DNA from: Thermococcus sp.
Lineage (GTDB): Archaea > Methanobacteriota_B > Thermococci > Thermococcales > Thermococcaceae
Direction of reading: 5' to 3'
DNA length: 64,000 bases
Assembly (NCBI RefSeq): GCF_027023865.1
Contig: NZ_JALVUC010000019.1
Coordinates: forward strand, 170,486 to 234,485
The notes beneath the pieces were generated by a model, which ran no database searches, was not told the origin of the DNA, and saw nothing but the letters and a program-made list of their open reading frames with translations. Within the stretch, counting starts at the first letter, position 1. The number at the start of each line of letters is the position of its first letter. Of this stretch, positions 9,586-19,593 are shown in pieces. The translations under genes were made by a program, and so were the position numbers.

Positions 9586-10731
9586 CCCCTCTCCAATTAT
9601 TGCCCTTCCCCCCAGCTGGAAGACAAAGGCCCTTTTATCACCGTTCAGATTCGCTTCCACGCGCTTTCTGAACCTCCAGTACTGGCTGTCTGGCACGCTA
9701 ACCCTCAGCGTCGCCCTTCCAAATCCTTCCTTTTTCAGGAAGTCGTTTATCCTAATGGGGTGGAACGGGACGATTCCGGCAACATGATATGTTCTCTTAA
9801 GATAGGAGCTCTTTATCTCCTCATCTCCGGTCGCTAAAACGCGCCTCTTTTCGCGGAGCAGCATCCTAACCTCAACGGGGAGCAAATGGAACAGCTCGTT
9901 TATTAAATCTGCGTAGTCAACGGCCTGTGGTATCTCGTAGAGGTATTCACCAGGCTCGTCAGTCCACTCCACGATGTTCTTAAGGTTTGGGTCGCTTTCA
10001 ACCCTTTCCTCTGCTGGGAGGATAATCGCGCTTCTCTCGGCCTCTGCAAGGGGCTCTGTGTAGAATGTCAGCCTGTTCAGGGCACCAAAGAGGTCAATGT
10101 ACTCAAACTCTCCCCTCCATGGAACCCTCCTGCGCCTTATCTGCGGCGGCAGGTCAAAAATGAAGGCGTCAGTCTTCCTGGAATAGGTCTCATAGACTCT
10201 CAGCGGACTTGGGAGCAGGTCTTCAAGCTTACGCTCCGGCATCTCTGGAGGCCGAGCAGGGTCGGAGAAGATCACCTCAGCATCGATCCCCTCAACTGTC
10301 TCGGGCGAGAGCGAGTCTGCGTTTATGAATTTGATGTTCGAGACGCCATATTTTTTCGCATTTCTCCGTGCGAACTCAACCTTGAGGGGGTCGATGTCGA
10401 TTCCATACGCCCTCTCAACCTCCATCGCGTAGAATATGAGCTGGATCCCAATACCACAGGAGACGTCGGCGATGCTCCCAACTCCAAACTCCTTAAGGCG
10501 CTTGGCGCGGTACCTTGCAACAATCTCGTGTGTGGCGTAGCGGAGACCTTCTAAATCCATCCAGAGGTCGTCGCGCGAGAACTTGTTCTTGGCCTTAATC
10601 CTCGCCTTCGCTATCTCGGCTATACTCTCCCAGTTCTCACCGAGTTTTGCACGGAGCTTCTTCTCATCAAAGCCACGCCTTATGAATTCAGTGGCCTCTC
10701 CGATTTTCTCCTCGGTGATGTCCTCGAGCAT
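9580..10731 (-). CDS. SAM-dependent methyltransferase with THUMP-like C-terminus
   Basis: A 383-residue protein. An N-terminal helical region (about 1-90) precedes a Rossmann methyltransferase core: [20 protein letters not shown]-like motif I (residues ~100-118), acidic end of strand 2 in [11 protein letters not shown], and FSDPARPPE as the motif IV region. The C-terminal ~150 residues resemble the THUMP-like domain found in archaeal proteins annotated as class I methyltransferases. The substrate is not evident; RNA is likely by family association. It lies divergent from the glycosyltransferase at 10792 with 60 bases between starts. Confidence 0.8.
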   Translation of the reverse strand: MLEDITEEKIGEATEFIRRGFDEKKLRAKLGENWESIAEIAKARIKAKNKFSRDDLWMDLEGLRYATHEIVARYRAKRLKEFGVGSIADVSCGIGIQLIFYAMEVERAYGIDIDPLKVEFARRNAKKYGVSNIKFINADSLSPETVEGIDAEVIFSDPARPPEMPERKLEDLLPSPLRVYETYSRKTDAFIFDLPPQIRRRRVPWRGEFEYIDLFGALNRLTFYTEPLAEAERSAIILPAEERVESDPNLKNIVEWTDEPGEYLYEIPQAVDYADLINELFHLLPVEVRMLLREKRRVLATGDEEIKSSYLKRTYHVAGIVPFHPIRINDFLKKEGFGRATLRVSVPDSQYWRFRKRVEANLNGDKRAFVFQLGGRAIIGEGL

Positions 10732-10791
10732 GTTTTCGCCTTAAGGGGAGAGTCTTAAAAATGTTGCCCGCAATTTCGTTAGGGTGATAAA

Positions 10792-12171
10792 ATGGACTGG
10801 AAGAAAACCGCCTTTGTGCTCATACTCATAGCCTCTATGGTAGGCTCCTTCTGGTATCTCTACAGCTTCGCCTCGAGGCCCGTTTTTCACAACTACGTCA
10901 GTGATGAAGTCTGGTACGTCCCCGCGAGCAGGAACGTCCTCCACAGGCTCGGTGTCGACCTCACTTACGTTAACTCGACAACAGGTTCCAGGGGTGTCAA
11001 CATAATCTTCGCGAACGAGAGTGATCAGGCGGAGTATGCCTACACAGTGGGGGAGATAGCGTTTGAGTACAACGCCACCTACGAGATGACTTACTACAAC
11101 TTCCCTGGCCTCTACTTTGAGATCCCACCTGGAAACTTTAAGCCGTTCTTGAAGGCCCTTGCGGAGACCCTTCCAAACGGCTCTTACTACGTCGTTCCCG
11201 GTTTCTGGTATCCCGACAAGGAAAACATCCAGAACTACCTCAACACAGAGCACCCGTTCTTGGGCAAGGATTTCATAATGACGGCGATGCTCTTTGGGGA
11301 TAAACCAATAAACTGGCGCATTCCAAGCATAATCGCCTTCGTTCTTCTCCAGCCCCTTGTTGCCCTCGCGGCCTACAGGATAAGCGGTAGTTATCTGGCT
11401 GCCCTGATAGCACTCGTCTTCACGGTGGCGGATCCGACGCTCGATGCCATGTCGTTCGTTGCCATGCTTGACATGTACGTTGCCCTCTTTGTTGCTCTCT
11501 TCGTCTTTCTCTTGGCCTATGACAGAGACCGCTGGGCCGCCTTTGCCGTCGGTCTTGCCAGTGCGACAAAGCTGAGCGGGGGCTTTGGTTGGCCTGTCCT
11601 CTTCATCAGGGCATTTAAACAGGAGAAGAGCCTTCCGAGGTTCCTTGCGGTCGCCTTCCTTCTCCCGATAACGGGCTTTCTCATACCGAACATACCCGCG
11701 ATGGTAGCCATCGGACCCTTTGAGTGGCTGAACCAGTTCCTAGGGAGCTTCAGCTGGCAGCTCTCCAACAAGGGTGGAAGCCCTGTTTCCTCACCGGTCT
11801 GGTGGTGGTTCATTGACAAGAACCCCTTCCCACTCCACTTCAACCCCAACGTATTCGCCCAGACCGATCCTGTGCTTTTGCTCTCGATGATAGTCTTTAT
11901 CCTCGCCCTCCCGTGGCTCTACAAGAGGAGGAGAGGAATCCTTGAGCCGTTCGGGGTCTTCTGGTTCACTGTGCTGTTCTTCCTCCTCCAGTATGCCCTC
12001 GGAGGAACGACACAGTTCACTTTCTACACGACCGCGCTGGTTCCCCCCGCGGCGGTCGTTATGGGTGTTGCCCTCAATGAACTCCTTAAATGGGAGGCAT
12101 TTACAACGTCTCTCAGAACGTACTTCGAGTGGATTCTTGAATTAAAGAACTGGGTTGGGGGGCGCTTTTAG
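10792..12171 (+). CDS. Membrane glycosyltransferase, PMT/ArnT-like (GT-C fold)
   Basis: A 459-residue polytopic membrane protein with about 10-11 hydrophobic helices. The first external loop carries YVSDEVWYVPASRN, where Asp-Glu is the catalytic pair of GT-C protein O-mannosyltransferases. A later loop has WWWFIDKNPFP. Enzymes of this class take sugar from a dolichyl-phosphate donor; in archaea, protein or lipid-linked glycan acceptors are both possible. It has its own start with AGGGTGATAAA before the ATG. It is near but not co-directional with aglB and glmS, so a shared glycosylation theme is only suggestive. Confidence 0.85.
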   Translation: MDWKKTAFVLILIASMVGSFWYLYSFASRPVFHNYVSDEVWYVPASRNVLHRLGVDLTYVNSTTGSRGVNIIFANESDQAEYAYTVGEIAFEYNATYEMTYYNFPGLYFEIPPGNFKPFLKALAETLPNGSYYVVPGFWYPDKENIQNYLNTEHPFLGKDFIMTAMLFGDKPINWRIPSIIAFVLLQPLVALAAYRISGSYLAALIALVFTVADPTLDAMSFVAMLDMYVALFVALFVFLLAYDRDRWAAFAVGLASATKLSGGFGWPVLFIRAFKQEKSLPRFLAVAFLLPITGFLIPNIPAMVAIGPFEWLNQFLGSFSWQLSNKGGSPVSSPVWWWFIDKNPFPLHFNPNVFAQTDPVLLLSMIVFILALPWLYKRRRGILEPFGVFWFTVLFFLLQYALGGTTQFTFYTTALVPPAAVVMGVALNELLKWEAFTTSLRTYFEWILELKNWVGGRF

Positions 12172-12176
12172 CCCCC

Positions 12177-13973
12177 TCACACAGCCTTCCAGAAGGGATC
12201 CTTCTGGGCCTTCACCTTGGCCGTCATTTTGAGGGCCTTTATGTCTGTCTCATCAAGCTCGTTCTTGAGCTGCTTGGCGAGCAGGATGACGTCGTTCTTG
12301 CTTACGTCAACGTAGAGCGTCTCTCCGGGGTGGATGTGCCTGCCTACCATCGCACCCTCGATTGCCACCGCAACGGCGTCACCCTTCTTGGCCTCCTGAA
12401 CGAAGTCGCTCTTGCTCTTGATGGACTTTATGACGCCAGCTTTCTCCCCGTTCTGCTTGATGAGAACTACGCCGGGTCGTATTCTCCCCTCAAGGACTTC
12501 AACGCCAACTATTGCCGGCTTGCTCCTCCTGAAGACGTAGCGCTCGTCGGGATAGAGCCTTATAACGCCAGGGAATGTGACGTTCTTTAGTAAATCGCGC
12601 TTCTTCTCTTCCTCTTTTGCTAGGATCCATGCCTCATAGTCCTCTATGAGCTTGTAGATGATGTTGCCGGTGAAGATGGGTATGCCCTTGGCTTTCGCCA
12701 CCTCTTCGGCGTCCTCATTGACCTTCACGTTGAAGCCGAGGACGACGCCGTACTTCTCTTCCTCCTCGTGAACGCTCAAAGCTTCCATGACGTCGGTCTT
12801 GCTGATGTTCCCGATGTCGGCCTTCCTTATTGGGATGTTCTTCTCTCCCAGCTCCTTGCTCAGAGCCTCAAGAGCGCCGAGGGTGTCGGCCTTGACGATG
12901 ATGCCGACCTTTCCGGCACTTATGACAACACTCCTTATCTGGCTCAGGATTTCCTGCTTCGCTTTCTCAAGTCCCTCATACGAGCGGGCCGCTATTGCTG
13001 GTGAGCCTGCCAATGCTTCCTCGAGACCGGGTGCAGCTATCTTTATACCCGCCGCGGCAACAACCTCATCCACCTGGTCGAAGCGGAACCTTGGATCGCG
13101 TATCTCGTCGAGGGGCTTGGGTTTGAGTAAAGCGCGAATTTTTGTCACTATAGCTTTGTCCTTTCCGCCGACGACTATGGTGTCGTCCTTTCTCAGCGTT
13201 CCGTCGTAGACTATGACATCGATGGTAGTCCCGAGGCCGAGTTCCTCGCGAACCTCGAGGATTGTACCACGCGCAGGGCCCTCTACCTCTGTCTTAAGCT
13301 TCTCCTCGAGATACTTCTGACTCAGGCCGGCGATGAGAACGAGAAGCTCTGGAACACCCACTCCGTACTTGGCTGAAATCGGGACTATGGCCAGCTCTCT
13401 TGTGAAGTCCTGAACCCTGTCAAACCTATTCGCCTGGAAACCCATCTCGTAGAACTTTCCTATCAGCTCCCAGAGCCTCGTCTCAAGCTCCCCTTGCGCC
13501 CTCTGGTCCTGCTTCTTGATGTTCACTAAGAAGGGTTCGTCCTCCTCAACCTTCCAGCCCTTTATCCTATCTATCTTGTTTGCTGCCACAATGAACGGCG
13601 TCCTGTTCTTCCTGAGTATCTCGATGCTCTCTATCGTCTGCGGCTGGAAGCCCTCGTTGGTGTCTATAATGAGGACCGCAAGGTCGGCCAAACTCCCACC
13701 GCGAGCACGCAGGCTGGTGAAGGCCTCATGGCCTGGGGTGTCTATAAAGAGCAATCCAGGGAGCTTTATCTCGCCCTTCCAGAGCTTGATGAGCGGGCCT
13801 GCTAAGGTTCTAACGGTCTCTATCGGGACCTCGGTAGCACCTATGTGCTGGGTTATTCCGCCGGCCTCTTTACGTGCTACGTTAGTATTTCTAATACGGT
13901 CAAGTAAAGTAGTTTTGCCGTGATCCACATGTCCGAGAACCGCGATGATGGGCTGCCTAATCTTCTCCACCAT
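12177..13973 (-). CDS. infB: Translation initiation factor aIF5B (IF-2)
   Basis: A GTPase that promotes subunit joining and initiator tRNA placement. G1 is GHVDHGKTT, the switch II motif is DTPGHEAF and NKID follows, in the first ~220 residues. Domain II and the aIF5B-specific domains follow, ending with the helix-rich C-terminus that contacts initiator tRNA. Its 598 residues match an intein-free protein; homologues in some Thermococcales carry inteins, and none is visible here. The ATG at 13973 is chosen because GGTGAGG lies just upstream; a GTG nine bases earlier overlaps that SD. It sits downstream of ndk in the conserved archaeal L7Ae-S28e-L24e-ndk-infB order. Confidence 0.97.
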   Translation of the reverse strand: MVEKIRQPIIAVLGHVDHGKTTLLDRIRNTNVARKEAGGITQHIGATEVPIETVRTLAGPLIKLWKGEIKLPGLLFIDTPGHEAFTSLRARGGSLADLAVLIIDTNEGFQPQTIESIEILRKNRTPFIVAANKIDRIKGWKVEEDEPFLVNIKKQDQRAQGELETRLWELIGKFYEMGFQANRFDRVQDFTRELAIVPISAKYGVGVPELLVLIAGLSQKYLEEKLKTEVEGPARGTILEVREELGLGTTIDVIVYDGTLRKDDTIVVGGKDKAIVTKIRALLKPKPLDEIRDPRFRFDQVDEVVAAAGIKIAAPGLEEALAGSPAIAARSYEGLEKAKQEILSQIRSVVISAGKVGIIVKADTLGALEALSKELGEKNIPIRKADIGNISKTDVMEALSVHEEEEKYGVVLGFNVKVNEDAEEVAKAKGIPIFTGNIIYKLIEDYEAWILAKEEEKKRDLLKNVTFPGVIRLYPDERYVFRRSKPAIVGVEVLEGRIRPGVVLIKQNGEKAGVIKSIKSKSDFVQEAKKGDAVAVAIEGAMVGRHIHPGETLYVDVSKNDVILLAKQLKNELDETDIKALKMTAKVKAQKDPFWKAV

Positions 13974-14092
13974 TTTCCTCACCCCTGACCCTAACTCATG
14001 TGGGGGCTTTTAAAAGGTTCGGCAATTAAAAGCGAGGAAGACTTAGAAGTCGCAAAACCTGCAAAACCACAGTAAAAAGCAAAGGAAAAAAC

Positions 14093-14617
14093 TCAACGTT
14101 CCAGACAGTTCATTTTATCCATGTACTCCTTCTTTGCCTTCGCGTGGGTGTGATAGAACCAGTCAGCTGCTTTACAATACTCAAAGAGCTCCTCGGGCTT
14201 GAAGTACAGGTTTATCTCCCTCTCGGCACTCTCGGGGCTGTCGCTGGCGTGGACGACGTTGTAAATGGAATCGCCTATGTCGAGGCCGTAGTCACCGCGT
14301 ATACTCCCGGGTTCGGCGTCCTTTGGGTCGGTAGCACCGGCCATCTTTCTGACCACACTTATCGCGTAGCGTCCTTCAACGACCATAACAACGCTTGGGG
14401 CCTTGGTGATGTAGTCTATCAGGCCCTCGAAGAACGGTTTGCCTTTGTGCTCCGCATAGTGCTTCTGAGCCAGCTCCCGGGTTATCCAGAGCATCTTCAT
14501 CCCGACGATCTTAAGCCCGCGCTTCTCAAATCTAGAAATTATTTCGCCTATTAAACCCCTAACAACCGCGTCCGGCTTGAGGATAACAAGGGTTCTTTCT
14601 ATGTGCTTCTCCACCAT
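14093..14617 (-). CDS. ndk: Nucleoside diphosphate kinase
   Basis: Equilibrates nucleoside di- and triphosphates through a phosphohistidine. The active-site His is in [16 protein letters not shown]. Other family landmarks are [18 protein letters not shown] at the N-terminus and an extended C-terminal tail ([15 protein letters not shown]). It has about 174 residues, slightly longer than bacterial enzymes, as usual in this group. ATG 14617 is preceded by GGTGTTGCCA; the longer in-frame extension upstream is hydrophobic and runs toward the neighbouring gene. In related genomes ndk directly follows rpl24e. Here a secreted-protein gene (14734-15912) lies between them. Confidence 0.95.
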   Translation of the reverse strand: MVEKHIERTLVILKPDAVVRGLIGEIISRFEKRGLKIVGMKMLWITRELAQKHYAEHKGKPFFEGLIDYITKAPSVVMVVEGRYAISVVRKMAGATDPKDAEPGSIRGDYGLDIGDSIYNVVHASDSPESAEREINLYFKPEELFEYCKAADWFYHTHAKAKKEYMDKMNCLER

Positions 14618-14733
14618 TGGCAACACCACTTTGAGATGGAAGGGGAAGTTAATAGGTTTTTTGGAAATCCGGGCTCTAGAGAAACCCACTGAAACTATCG
14701 AAAAGAGGAGAAAATGTAGAGAGAAATAAAAGC

Positions 14734-15912
14734 TCACCCGACTTTGACATAAAATGTAACTGCACCCCAAGTGGTGTGAGTTCCCCACAAGTCGAGGACG
14801 TCTCCTGCTTCACGAAAAGCCGCCTGAAACTTTACGTTCACAATGGCATGCCACTGACCGTTGTGGAGAACACTCTGACTAATACTGGTCTCGGAGGCTA
14901 CGTCTGTTTTGAATGAATACTCTGCATCTAACGAATTTGTATCAAACTTTAAGAGCCATGTTGCTATTTGGGTTGATCTATCCACAGCTGGGAGCATCTC
15001 GAAATTTGGAATTGTTGAAGTAAACGTAACTGCAGGGATAGGGTATCCAAAGGTAATTTGAACGGTAGTGTGACCATTTTGATGTCTTACGGGATCAGCT
15101 ATCATTAGTTCCGGATTCAAGGAGGGGTCAATGTTCCAATTGTGAATGATCTTTGCTGAGTATGCTACATAATCCCTATAATTGGTGTTCCCTTCTACCT
15201 CTTTTAACCCGCACCCGGGATCGATCTCGTATCTGCCTTCGGCAGGTGCACTTTTAGGTGGGGCAACCAAGAAGTATTCCCTGTTGGGATTATTATCGTC
15301 TTTAAGTCCATACACAGTAGCTAGTGCATAGATATTTCCATAGGGTGCATCGTTCACTCTTATTGTTACATCCCCTAGAGGCTTCCAGTACGGCGAACTC
15401 TCGCCGCTGTAAACCTTCACGTTGCCGTTGCTGTCCACGGTTTTAACTTCCCATCCCCTGGGAACGCCGATCTTCTCCTTGGGGATTACGTCGGGCTTGA
15501 ACTTCGGTGCCCTTTTGTTCCACTCCAAAAGCTCACTTCTAATTTTGTCTGGTAGTATGGGGGTGTTCCTGCTCGTTGCCGTGATCAGAATATCAACCCT
15601 TCAATTCTTGGTTACCTTTATTCCGTAGCCCGTTATGACTGAGCCTTTTGGCAGTTCTGGAGCGGCATATACATGCCACTTGGCGTTTGGGGCGCTTTTC
15701 TCAACGAGCTTGGGAATTGTCTGTTTCAGGAACTCTGGGCTTAACGGCAGGCCGTTCTTGGAGTAGAGAACGTAGGCAGTATAGTTGTTTCCAGCAATCT
15801 TCTGTATTGCTGGGATGCTGTACTGGACACTCCGGTTCGTTGGATACGCTGAAACAACAAAAAGGCTCCCAACCAGAACTCCGAGTATAAACCATACCAC
15901 CTTTTGACGCAT
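14734..15912 (-). pseudogene. Secreted protein gene split by an in-frame TGA
   Basis: The frame from ATG 15912 starts with a signal peptide, MRQKVVWFILGVLVGSLFVV, and reads 103 residues to VTKN. It then meets TGA at 15601-15603. The same frame continues without another stop for 288 residues to 14734 (RVDILITATSRNTPILP..., [11 protein letters not shown]). The two parts read as one protein of about 392 residues with a beta-rich extracellular C-terminal half. CGA (Arg) to TGA is the simplest change, but a sequence error is also possible. Promoter and leader match those of the genes starting at 20376 and 44208. It interrupts the normal rpl24e-ndk neighbourhood, which suggests insertion. Function unknown. 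Confidence 0.75.
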
Positions 15913-15973
15913 CCGACCCCCCCAACGGGTTGTCGTCTAAAGAAACGACGTCATAGTATTTAACTCTTTCGCT
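15913..15973 (-). promoter_or_regulatory. Promoter and C/G-block leader, copy 1
   Basis: Read on the minus strand: AGCGAAAGAGTTAAATACTA (15954-15973) contains the TATA box. About 20 bases before the ATG come ACCCGTTGGGGGGG and TCGG. The same elements occur at the same spacing before the genes starting at 44208 and, less exactly, 20376. CCC and GGG blocks could pair in the RNA and mask the G-rich SD. Confidence 0.7.
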
Positions 15974-16036
15974 CTCTCGAAATTAAGGAATGACGGGAAT
16001 ATTCATTGAACTAAAATTACTAAGAAAAGAAGGAAA

Positions 16037-16243
16037 TCACTTCCTTCTCTTGGCCCTCTGAAGGCGGGCCTCCTCGAAGGCCTTGGTCCACTTGAGTTTT
16101 CTCGGATTTCTAACCATGAAGTAGAGCTTCTCGCACTTGCCGGAGCAGAAGAACAGGACTCTGCCGTCGTTCCTGACGTACATCTTGCCGGTTCCCGGCT
16201 CGAACTCCTTTCCGCAGTAGGAGCAGACGTTCCAGCGAGCCAT
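16037..16243 (-). CDS. rpl24e: 50S ribosomal protein L24e
   Basis: A 68-residue zinc-binding ribosomal protein. [19 protein letters not shown] and [13 protein letters not shown] give the C-x2-C ... C-x3-C zinc site, and a basic C-terminus (RLQRAKRRK) contacts rRNA. ATG 16243 is taken, with GGAGG just upstream, rather than a codon 33 bases earlier that would overlap the S28e gene. It follows rps28e by one base and belongs to the L7Ae-S28e-L24e operon. Confidence 0.95.
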   Translation of the reverse strand: MARWNVCSYCGKEFEPGTGKMYVRNDGRVLFFCSGKCEKLYFMVRNPRKLKWTKAFEEARLQRAKRRK

Positions 16244-16244
16244 T

Positions 16245-16457
16245 TCAACGCCTCCTTCTGATTTCTCTGGCCTCACGCTCGGTCTCCCTGAGTATGACTA
16301 TGTCACCGACGCGGACCGGCCCTTTGATATTTCTCCTGATGACGCGGCCCTTATCGCGCCCCTCGAGAACGCGAACCTTAACCTGGGTAACGCCACCTGT
16401 GACGCCGGCCCTTGCAATGATCTCAATAACCTCTGCCGGGTATCCATCATCGCTCAT
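16245..16457 (-). CDS. rps28e: 30S ribosomal protein S28e
   Basis: A 70-residue OB-fold ribosomal protein of archaea and eukaryotes. It contains [36 protein letters not shown] and a terminal IRRRR, all typical of S28e. SD AGGGGTGTAAGAA precedes ATG. It is tightly packed between rpl7ae (61 bases upstream) and rpl24e, so one transcript is expected. Confidence 0.97.
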   Translation of the reverse strand: MSDDGYPAEVIEIIARAGVTGGVTQVKVRVLEGRDKGRVIRRNIKGPVRVGDIVILRETEREAREIRRRR

Positions 16458-16518
16458 TTCTTACACCCCTTAAAAGCTACCTCTCGGTGATCAACCTCAG
16501 TGAAGGATGAGAAGGAGC

Positions 16519-16890
16519 TCACTTGAGGAGCTCCCTGACCTTCATGGCGATGTCATCAACGAGTTCGCGCCCCTTGCCGGGTTCGGCTATGGCAACGCTG
16601 GCCGAGGGAACCTCAAGCCCGGCGGCAGCGCCAAGCTCCTTCTTGCTCGGGACGTATATGTATGGTATCTCCTTCTCCTCACACAGCGGTGGGAGGTGGG
16701 CAACTATCTCCTCTGGGTCAACATCCTCAGCTATGACAACGAGCTTGGCCTGGCCCCTCTCAACGGCCTTGGTCGTCTCGTTGGTACCCTTCCTTACTCT
16801 CCCGGTGTCGCGGGCAAGCTCAATGGCCTCAAGGGCCTTTTCAGCAAGCTCCTGCGGAACCTCAAACCTGACATAACCTGGCTTAGCCAT
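16519..16890 (-). CDS. rpl7ae: Ribosomal protein L7Ae, kink-turn-binding
   Basis: A 123-residue protein that binds kink-turns in 23S rRNA, box C/D and H/ACA guide RNAs and RNase P RNA. Family signatures: [53 protein letters not shown] and the hydrophobic loop [10 protein letters not shown] that packs on the kink-turn. SD GGAGGGATGAAGA precedes ATG. First gene of the operon, with a TATA box at 16951-16960 and a leader of roughly 40 bases. L7Ae autoregulation through a leader kink-turn is known in some archaea; a possible site here is discussed in the findings. Confidence 0.97.
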   Translation of the reverse strand: MAKPGYVRFEVPQELAEKALEAIELARDTGRVRKGTNETTKAVERGQAKLVVIAEDVDPEEIVAHLPPLCEEKEIPYIYVPSKKELGAAAGLEVPSASVAIAEPGKGRELVDDIAMKVRELLK

Positions 16891-16950
16891 TCTTCATCCC
16901 TCCGGAATCCTCATCGTTCATCGAATTTTGCGTGCTGAGTTCTTGGAGAG

Positions 16951-16960
16951 AATTTAAAAG
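16951..16960 (-). promoter_or_regulatory. TATA box of the L7Ae operon
   Basis: CTTTTAAATT on the minus strand, preceded by ACCC, which fits an archaeal BRE/TATA. It lies about 62 bases before the rpl7ae ATG, leaving a leader of about 35-40 bases. Confidence 0.65.
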
Positions 16961-17061
16961 GGTTTCGATATCGGAAGCAGCCAAACTCGTCATCCCCAGC
17001 GGGGCGGTGGGATAAATAGAAGGAAAAACCTCATCATATTGAGGCTTGTCGGTTATCAACT

Positions 17062-17676
17062 TCACTTTGACTCTTTAGCGTAGCCGTGGTATATTTCGAG
17101 GTTTCTCCTAGCTCTCGCACGTGGTATCTGATGGCCCATCAGAGCGATGATCTCGTTGGCCTTCGCCTTTCCGTGGTGGATCATCTTCCTCTCGGTCTTT
17201 ATCTTCTCGACCTTGAAGGTGTAACCATCAACCTCAATGACTTCTCCAACGACGAACTCCTCATTCCTAGGAACCTTAACCTTAAAGGCCTGCGTGAGGC
17301 CTTTCGAGAGGTATATCGACACCTTTATGACCTTTGGATAGGTCAGACTCTCACCCCAGAGGGTTTTGATTTCACCTATTCTGCCCCTCTCAACGCGTTT
17401 CTCCCCTTCAAGTTCTATCCCCGTTATTCTAACTTCATCCCCTTCGGTTTCCACTATGTCGCCGACCTTTATTTCCTCCCCTTCTGGGAGTTCGGCGAAG
17501 GTCTTGAAACTCCTCTCGTGTTTACTGACTATGAGCGGAACCTTAACAAGCTTCGGTAATGTTACATGCCAGACGTTACCGCATTCGTTGCACTTAAGGG
17601 TAAGCTCCCTTCCCCTCTCCTTGATGACTTCAACGTCATCGCTACCGCACTCGGGACAAACAAACCACTCTTCCAT
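17062..17676 (-). CDS. HVO_0476-type zinc-ribbon protein
   Basis: A 204-residue protein. The N-terminal zinc ribbon (MEEWFVCPECGSDDVEV ... LKCNECGNVWHV) has two CxxC pairs. The rest is beta-rich and contains repeated phrases such as VGDIVETEGDEVRITGIE and VGEVIEVDGYTFKVEKI, resembling small OB- or KOW-like modules. It matches the archaeal family annotated as HVO_0476 zinc finger; its biochemical role is not established. ATG 17676 fits the start of the ribbon; an upstream in-frame ATG at 17709 adds 11 residues without a good SD. Ends about 120 bases before the L7Ae promoter and may be independent. Confidence 0.8.
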   Translation of the reverse strand: MEEWFVCPECGSDDVEVIKERGRELTLKCNECGNVWHVTLPKLVKVPLIVSKHERSFKTFAELPEGEEIKVGDIVETEGDEVRITGIELEGEKRVERGRIGEIKTLWGESLTYPKVIKVSIYLSKGLTQAFKVKVPRNEEFVVGEVIEVDGYTFKVEKIKTERKMIHHGKAKANEIIALMGHQIPRARARRNLEIYHGYAKESK

Positions 17677-17737
17677 TTCTCTCACCAGAGGAAAGAAGAG
17701 GGGAGGCATTTATAAAGGTGCCCCAAGTGGGGACTAT

Positions 17738-19587
17738 TCAATTAACAGCCCCAATTAGCTCTAAGATTCTGAGGGCATAATATGTTGCCTGTAAACTACC
17801 ATAACCTTTGTCACCCTTATAGTATAAGAAGCCCCCGTATTTGTACTTTAAAGAGCGAACGAAGCTTATCAAACTCTGAACATCCTTCGGGCAGTAACCC
17901 ATGTAAGCTAGTGCCCTCACCGCTCCGCGAGTATTGTAGAGATCGGGGCCACCCCAGCCCCCATCATGCTCCATACTGAGTATGAACTTAGCGGTCGTTT
18001 CATTCGTGTAATTGTAGCCCAATGCATGGAGCAGTAGTACTGCGTTCTCCGTCCGGTAAAGAACTACTGCCGTGTTGTTTGATAGTGGTCCAAATGTTCC
18101 ATTGGCATGTCTCAGGGAGAAGATTTCGTTAATCAACTCTGCTTTTGTTTTTGAACCCAACCTAACTCCTATTGAATTTCCAAGTTTTACAAGGAACACC
18201 CATCCTGTGTCCATTAAGAGATCTTTCCTCTTGTGGGCTAGATAAAGTTCCATAAGTTTAGCTGTTTCATTTTTTAGATATTCCATGTCGTTTGGATCAA
18301 TAGTGAGATTCAGTTCTTTGTATGTGAGATAGACTGCATACAAAGCCGTTGGGTTATCCTGGCTGTAGGGCCATCTGTTCCAAAGGGCATATTTTAAGTA
18401 CTTCCCCAATCGAGTTTTATTAATTGGTATCCCAGTTTTTTCGGCAACATAAACTCCCTGATAAGTGGATATGGAACCACATGAGTTTTGAGATGGAAAA
18501 GCAAAGCCCCCAAGGGGGCTCTCCCAGCTGTGTATAAATTCTATTGTCTTCTTGTCCGGTCTTTTACCGAGTAATGCAATCGTCTTTACAGCATAATAAG
18601 TTCCCTGGAATTCCCCGTAGTCCTTCCCAAAGAGGTTAAATCCTCCATCAGGTAACTCCTGAGAGATAACATAGTTGTAGATCTCCCTTGAAATGTTGCC
18701 ATTTAAGAGATCATACTCACGGAGTAGCTGGGTGAGTTTGGCCACTATAAAGAGTGGCGGCCTACTTTTAATTATCTCCCCAACGTTTTTGGAGACGTTG
18801 TCAATAAAGGAAGCGTCATCCCGGTACTCTTGCGTTTTGGTATAGTTAACCCCCATTATATTCAGGCACTTAGTATCTTCAATAAAATTAAATAGAAAAC
18901 CCATCAGCTGGAGTCCCCCGTACTCCTCCAGTGGCGTTAGGTTCTGAAATTTCTCCAGACAATATTCCTTGGTGCTCTTGAGACTGCTCAGATTATAACC
19001 GAGGACATGTAAAATCTCAACGGATTGAGGTGTGAGATCCATGCTCTGATACATGAAAGAGCCATTTTTCTGTTTCAGATTTAATATGAACTCCGTGATT
19101 TTTTCTGGATTTTTAGGGGAGGAGTTTAACATTGAAAGTGTCATAACTCCATAGTAAACTATCCAGAACTTAGGGACTAAATTTTTGTCAAAACTCTCGG
19201 TTGTGTTTTCAAAAAGGTTGTTCTCATTCTCGTGAAGCCAGTTTACAGTCTGAGCTTTATTGTACGGGGTTGATTGATAGCCTTAAGTGCCGACACAAAA
19301 TAATACGTTGAAATAATGTCTGGAGTTATAGTATCATCGATATCAGTAAAACCACCCATTGGACATTCGCTGAGATGGAGTCTCTTGGACATGTAAGTAA
19401 TCCATTCTTGGCCAAGAAACGCGGAGATGTTAACGTGCATGGGAGTACAGCTAAGCTGAATTCCATCAGTTTTGCTCGTGGTTAGTTTGACCATTCCCCC
19501 ACCGTTTACTCCATTAGAGTACACCTCCCAGTATATCCCCAACAACAGAACCACGACTAAAAAGGAAGAAAAAAGAAATTTTTTCAT
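17738..19587 (-). pseudogene. Secreted alpha/alpha-toroid (prenyltransferase-fold) protein, frameshifted
   Basis: ATG 19587 opens a protein with a signal peptide (MKKFLFSSFLVVVLLLGIYW). It reads to ALKAINQP and leaves frame at a GGGG run (19266-19269, plus strand). With three Gs instead, translation continues YNKAQTVNWLHENEN... to 17738 as one ~615-residue protein. The long part has repeated GGF/GGW motifs (LPDGGFNLFG, SPLGGFAF, HDGGWGGP, KYGGFLYY), each followed by a TYYA-type helix. This is the toroid of squalene-cyclase and prenyltransferase beta-subunit relatives. No catalytic motif is obvious, and many N-X-S/T sites suggest an outside location. It starts 7 bases after the stop of the secreted gene at 19594, so the two form an operon. 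Confidence 0.75.
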
Positions 19588-19593
19588 GTTTCA

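Noticed and set aside
12177-13973. Intein in infB
   Set aside because: The protein reads continuously through the P-loop and DTPGHEAF regions and has the length of an intein-free aIF5B.
15601-15603. Selenocysteine or pyrrolysine recoding at the in-frame stop
   Set aside because: The codon is TGA, no SECIS-like stem or selenoprotein machinery is visible, and Thermococcales are not known to use either residue.
16883-17065. Minus-strand 60-codon frame upstream of rpl7ae
   Set aside because: It covers the TATA box and leader of the L7Ae operon, overlaps the start of rpl7ae and has no recognisable domain.
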